Shown in pieces: positions 63,401 to 64,000 of a stretch of 64,000 bases of DNA. Origin of the DNA: Coriaria nepalensis (lineage: Eukaryota > Streptophyta > Magnoliopsida > Cucurbitales > Coriariaceae); contig CP114493.1 of assembly GCA_027186245.1 (NCBI GenBank), positions 8,315,501-8,379,500 of the forward strand. The letters run 5' to 3'. The notes beneath the pieces were generated by a model that was given only the letters and a program-made list of their open reading frames with translations, was not told the DNA's origin and made no database searches. Positions within the stretch are counted from its first letter, which is position 1. Every line of letters starts with the position of its first letter. Made by a program: the position numbers and the translations under genes.

Positions 63401-63746
63401 GTGCATAGTTCCTCAGAAGCTTTAGATGATATGAACCAAAAGATGGGGTTTGCTAGTTCTTTTAGAAAAACAAATAGAAGAAGTTCTCACAGGATCGAAC
63501 CCGGATAATCTGTCAACTATTATAAAATCAATAACCAAGTACTGATTGTGACTTCTAACATTTTTTTTTTTTTTTTTGGGCAGCATTTTACCTGAAGATG
63601 ATTGGTTTGCTGAAGTTGCTCAGATAGCTATAAAAATGTTGACTGGAAAAGCAAATGACTTGGATAGAGATGTTACCAGCCCCACTGCATCAGCTTCAGC
63701 AAAATCAATCTCATCCGTTCATTCTCTCGGCAGTAACTATGCTTGA
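60468..63746 (+). CDS. EXO84A: Exocyst complex subunit EXO84A-like
   Basis: Seven exons in frame, 773 aa: 60468-60629, 60887-60984, 61093-62149, 62341-62856, 62973-63161, 63255-63391, 63584-63746. The start is the ATG at 60468 (MDPMLSSFSS). The N-terminal Vps51/EXO84 helical region has KKASAEEMRKSVYANYSAFI and TSKEISDLEGELLSMRNLLS (about 65-105), a coiled coil. The C-terminal EXO84 domain has EQREWKRRLLRAVDRLRDSF, CRQHALELIFTEDGE, DMFVGRERFATVLLMRLTE and FYLDMEFVVLFASQGRYLS. The DDWFAEVAQIAIKMLTGKAN end and ATTGIDPYSILPE favour EXO84A over EXO84B. The exocyst tethers secretory vesicles to the plasma membrane. A long T tract (~63208-63223) lies in intron 5. The C-terminus ends in a Ser/Thr-rich SPTASASAKSIS tail. 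Confidence 0.94.
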
Positions 63747-64000
63747 TCAGAATTTCATTTACATGACTGCATTTTAAATGTGGGTAGACCTTGATCATAA
63801 TCACTCTTCATCTTCATTGCCTAGAAAAAGATACAAGGCGGGTAAGATAGTTTTTGCCTGTTCTCAGACATTATGAGCTGAACTTGTGCATCAAAAAGTA
63901 GGGGTAATCTGCAAGTGTAGATAACAAAGAGATTTTTTTTTTTTTTTTGTTCTCATTAATGGTAGATAGTTTATTAAATTGCAGCCATAAAAAATACAAT
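63747..64000 (+). other. 3' flank of EXO84A
   Basis: 3' UTR and downstream sequence with a T run at about 63933-63947. Nothing else is seen before the window ends. Confidence 0.5.

Overview
This window is nuclear DNA of a land plant, most likely a core eudicot. The signs are spliced GT-AG genes with AT-rich introns, chloroplast and mitochondrial targeting peptides, plant-only families (tau-class GST, DYW-type PPR, RLCK-VII kinase, twin-LOV protein, GPAT6, DUF569, EXO84A) and a nuclear tRNA-Gly(GCC) gene. Genes are dense, about one per 3-4 kb, separated by AT-rich spacers with microsatellites. I see no intact transposon, organelle insert, virus or CRISPR array. The species cannot be named from the sequence alone.

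Layout, left to right. 1-1.15 kb: 3' end of an unrecognised + strand gene. 2.4-3.7 kb: QTRT2-like queuine tRNA-ribosyltransferase accessory subunit (+). 9.3-4.5 kb: plastidial alpha-amylase AMY3 (-), 13 exons. 10.9-10.3 kb: decayed HIR/SPFH pseudogene (-). 11.3-13.1 kb: plastid DUF1338/FLO7-type 2-oxoadipate dioxygenase (+). 16.3-13.8 kb: PBL34/35/36-type kinase (-). 23.7-19.1 kb: large plant-conserved protein, possibly TRAPP-associated (-). 26.0-24.9 kb: RNase T2 with an unusual active site (-). 28.0-30.1 kb: twin-LOV PAS/LOV photoreceptor (+). 30.6-31.4 kb: broken RRM gene (+). 32.0-33.9 kb: RCC1-repeat protein (+). 35.5 kb: orphan last exon of a thioredoxin h (+). 37.6-36.3 kb: class II DnaJ (-). 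39.3-41.1 kb: CRR28-type DYW PPR (+). 44.5-41.7 kb: double-DUF569 protein (-). 45.5-45.2 kb: possible small ORF (-). 47.6-45.7 kb: NBP35 (-). 48.8-48.4 kb: truncated TTC38 remnant (-). 50.6-49.4 kb: dead GSTU; 52.1-51.2 kb: its intact tandem sister (-). 52.8 kb: tRNA-Gly (-). 56.6-54.3 kb: At1g05670-type mitochondrial PPR (-), with a 113-bp tandem repeat upstream. 58.3-60.0 kb: GPAT6 (+). 60.5-63.7 kb: EXO84A (+).

These are mostly housekeeping and organelle genes rather than one pathway: leaf starch turnover (AMY3), plastid RNA editing for the NDH complex (CRR28), lysine catabolism (FLO7 type), cytosolic Fe-S assembly (NBP35), cutin synthesis (GPAT6), exocytosis (EXO84A), light sensing (LOV) and immune-type kinase signalling. 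I found no new multi-gene system. The most notable pattern is a series of decayed genes (HIR, RRM, thioredoxin h, TTC38, GSTU). Each lies next to genes that I recall as its neighbours in Arabidopsis. This fits fractionation of an ancestral block after whole-genome duplication. Gene models were built by hand from splice sites and phase; every multi-exon model listed as a complete CDS keeps one open frame across all its exons.
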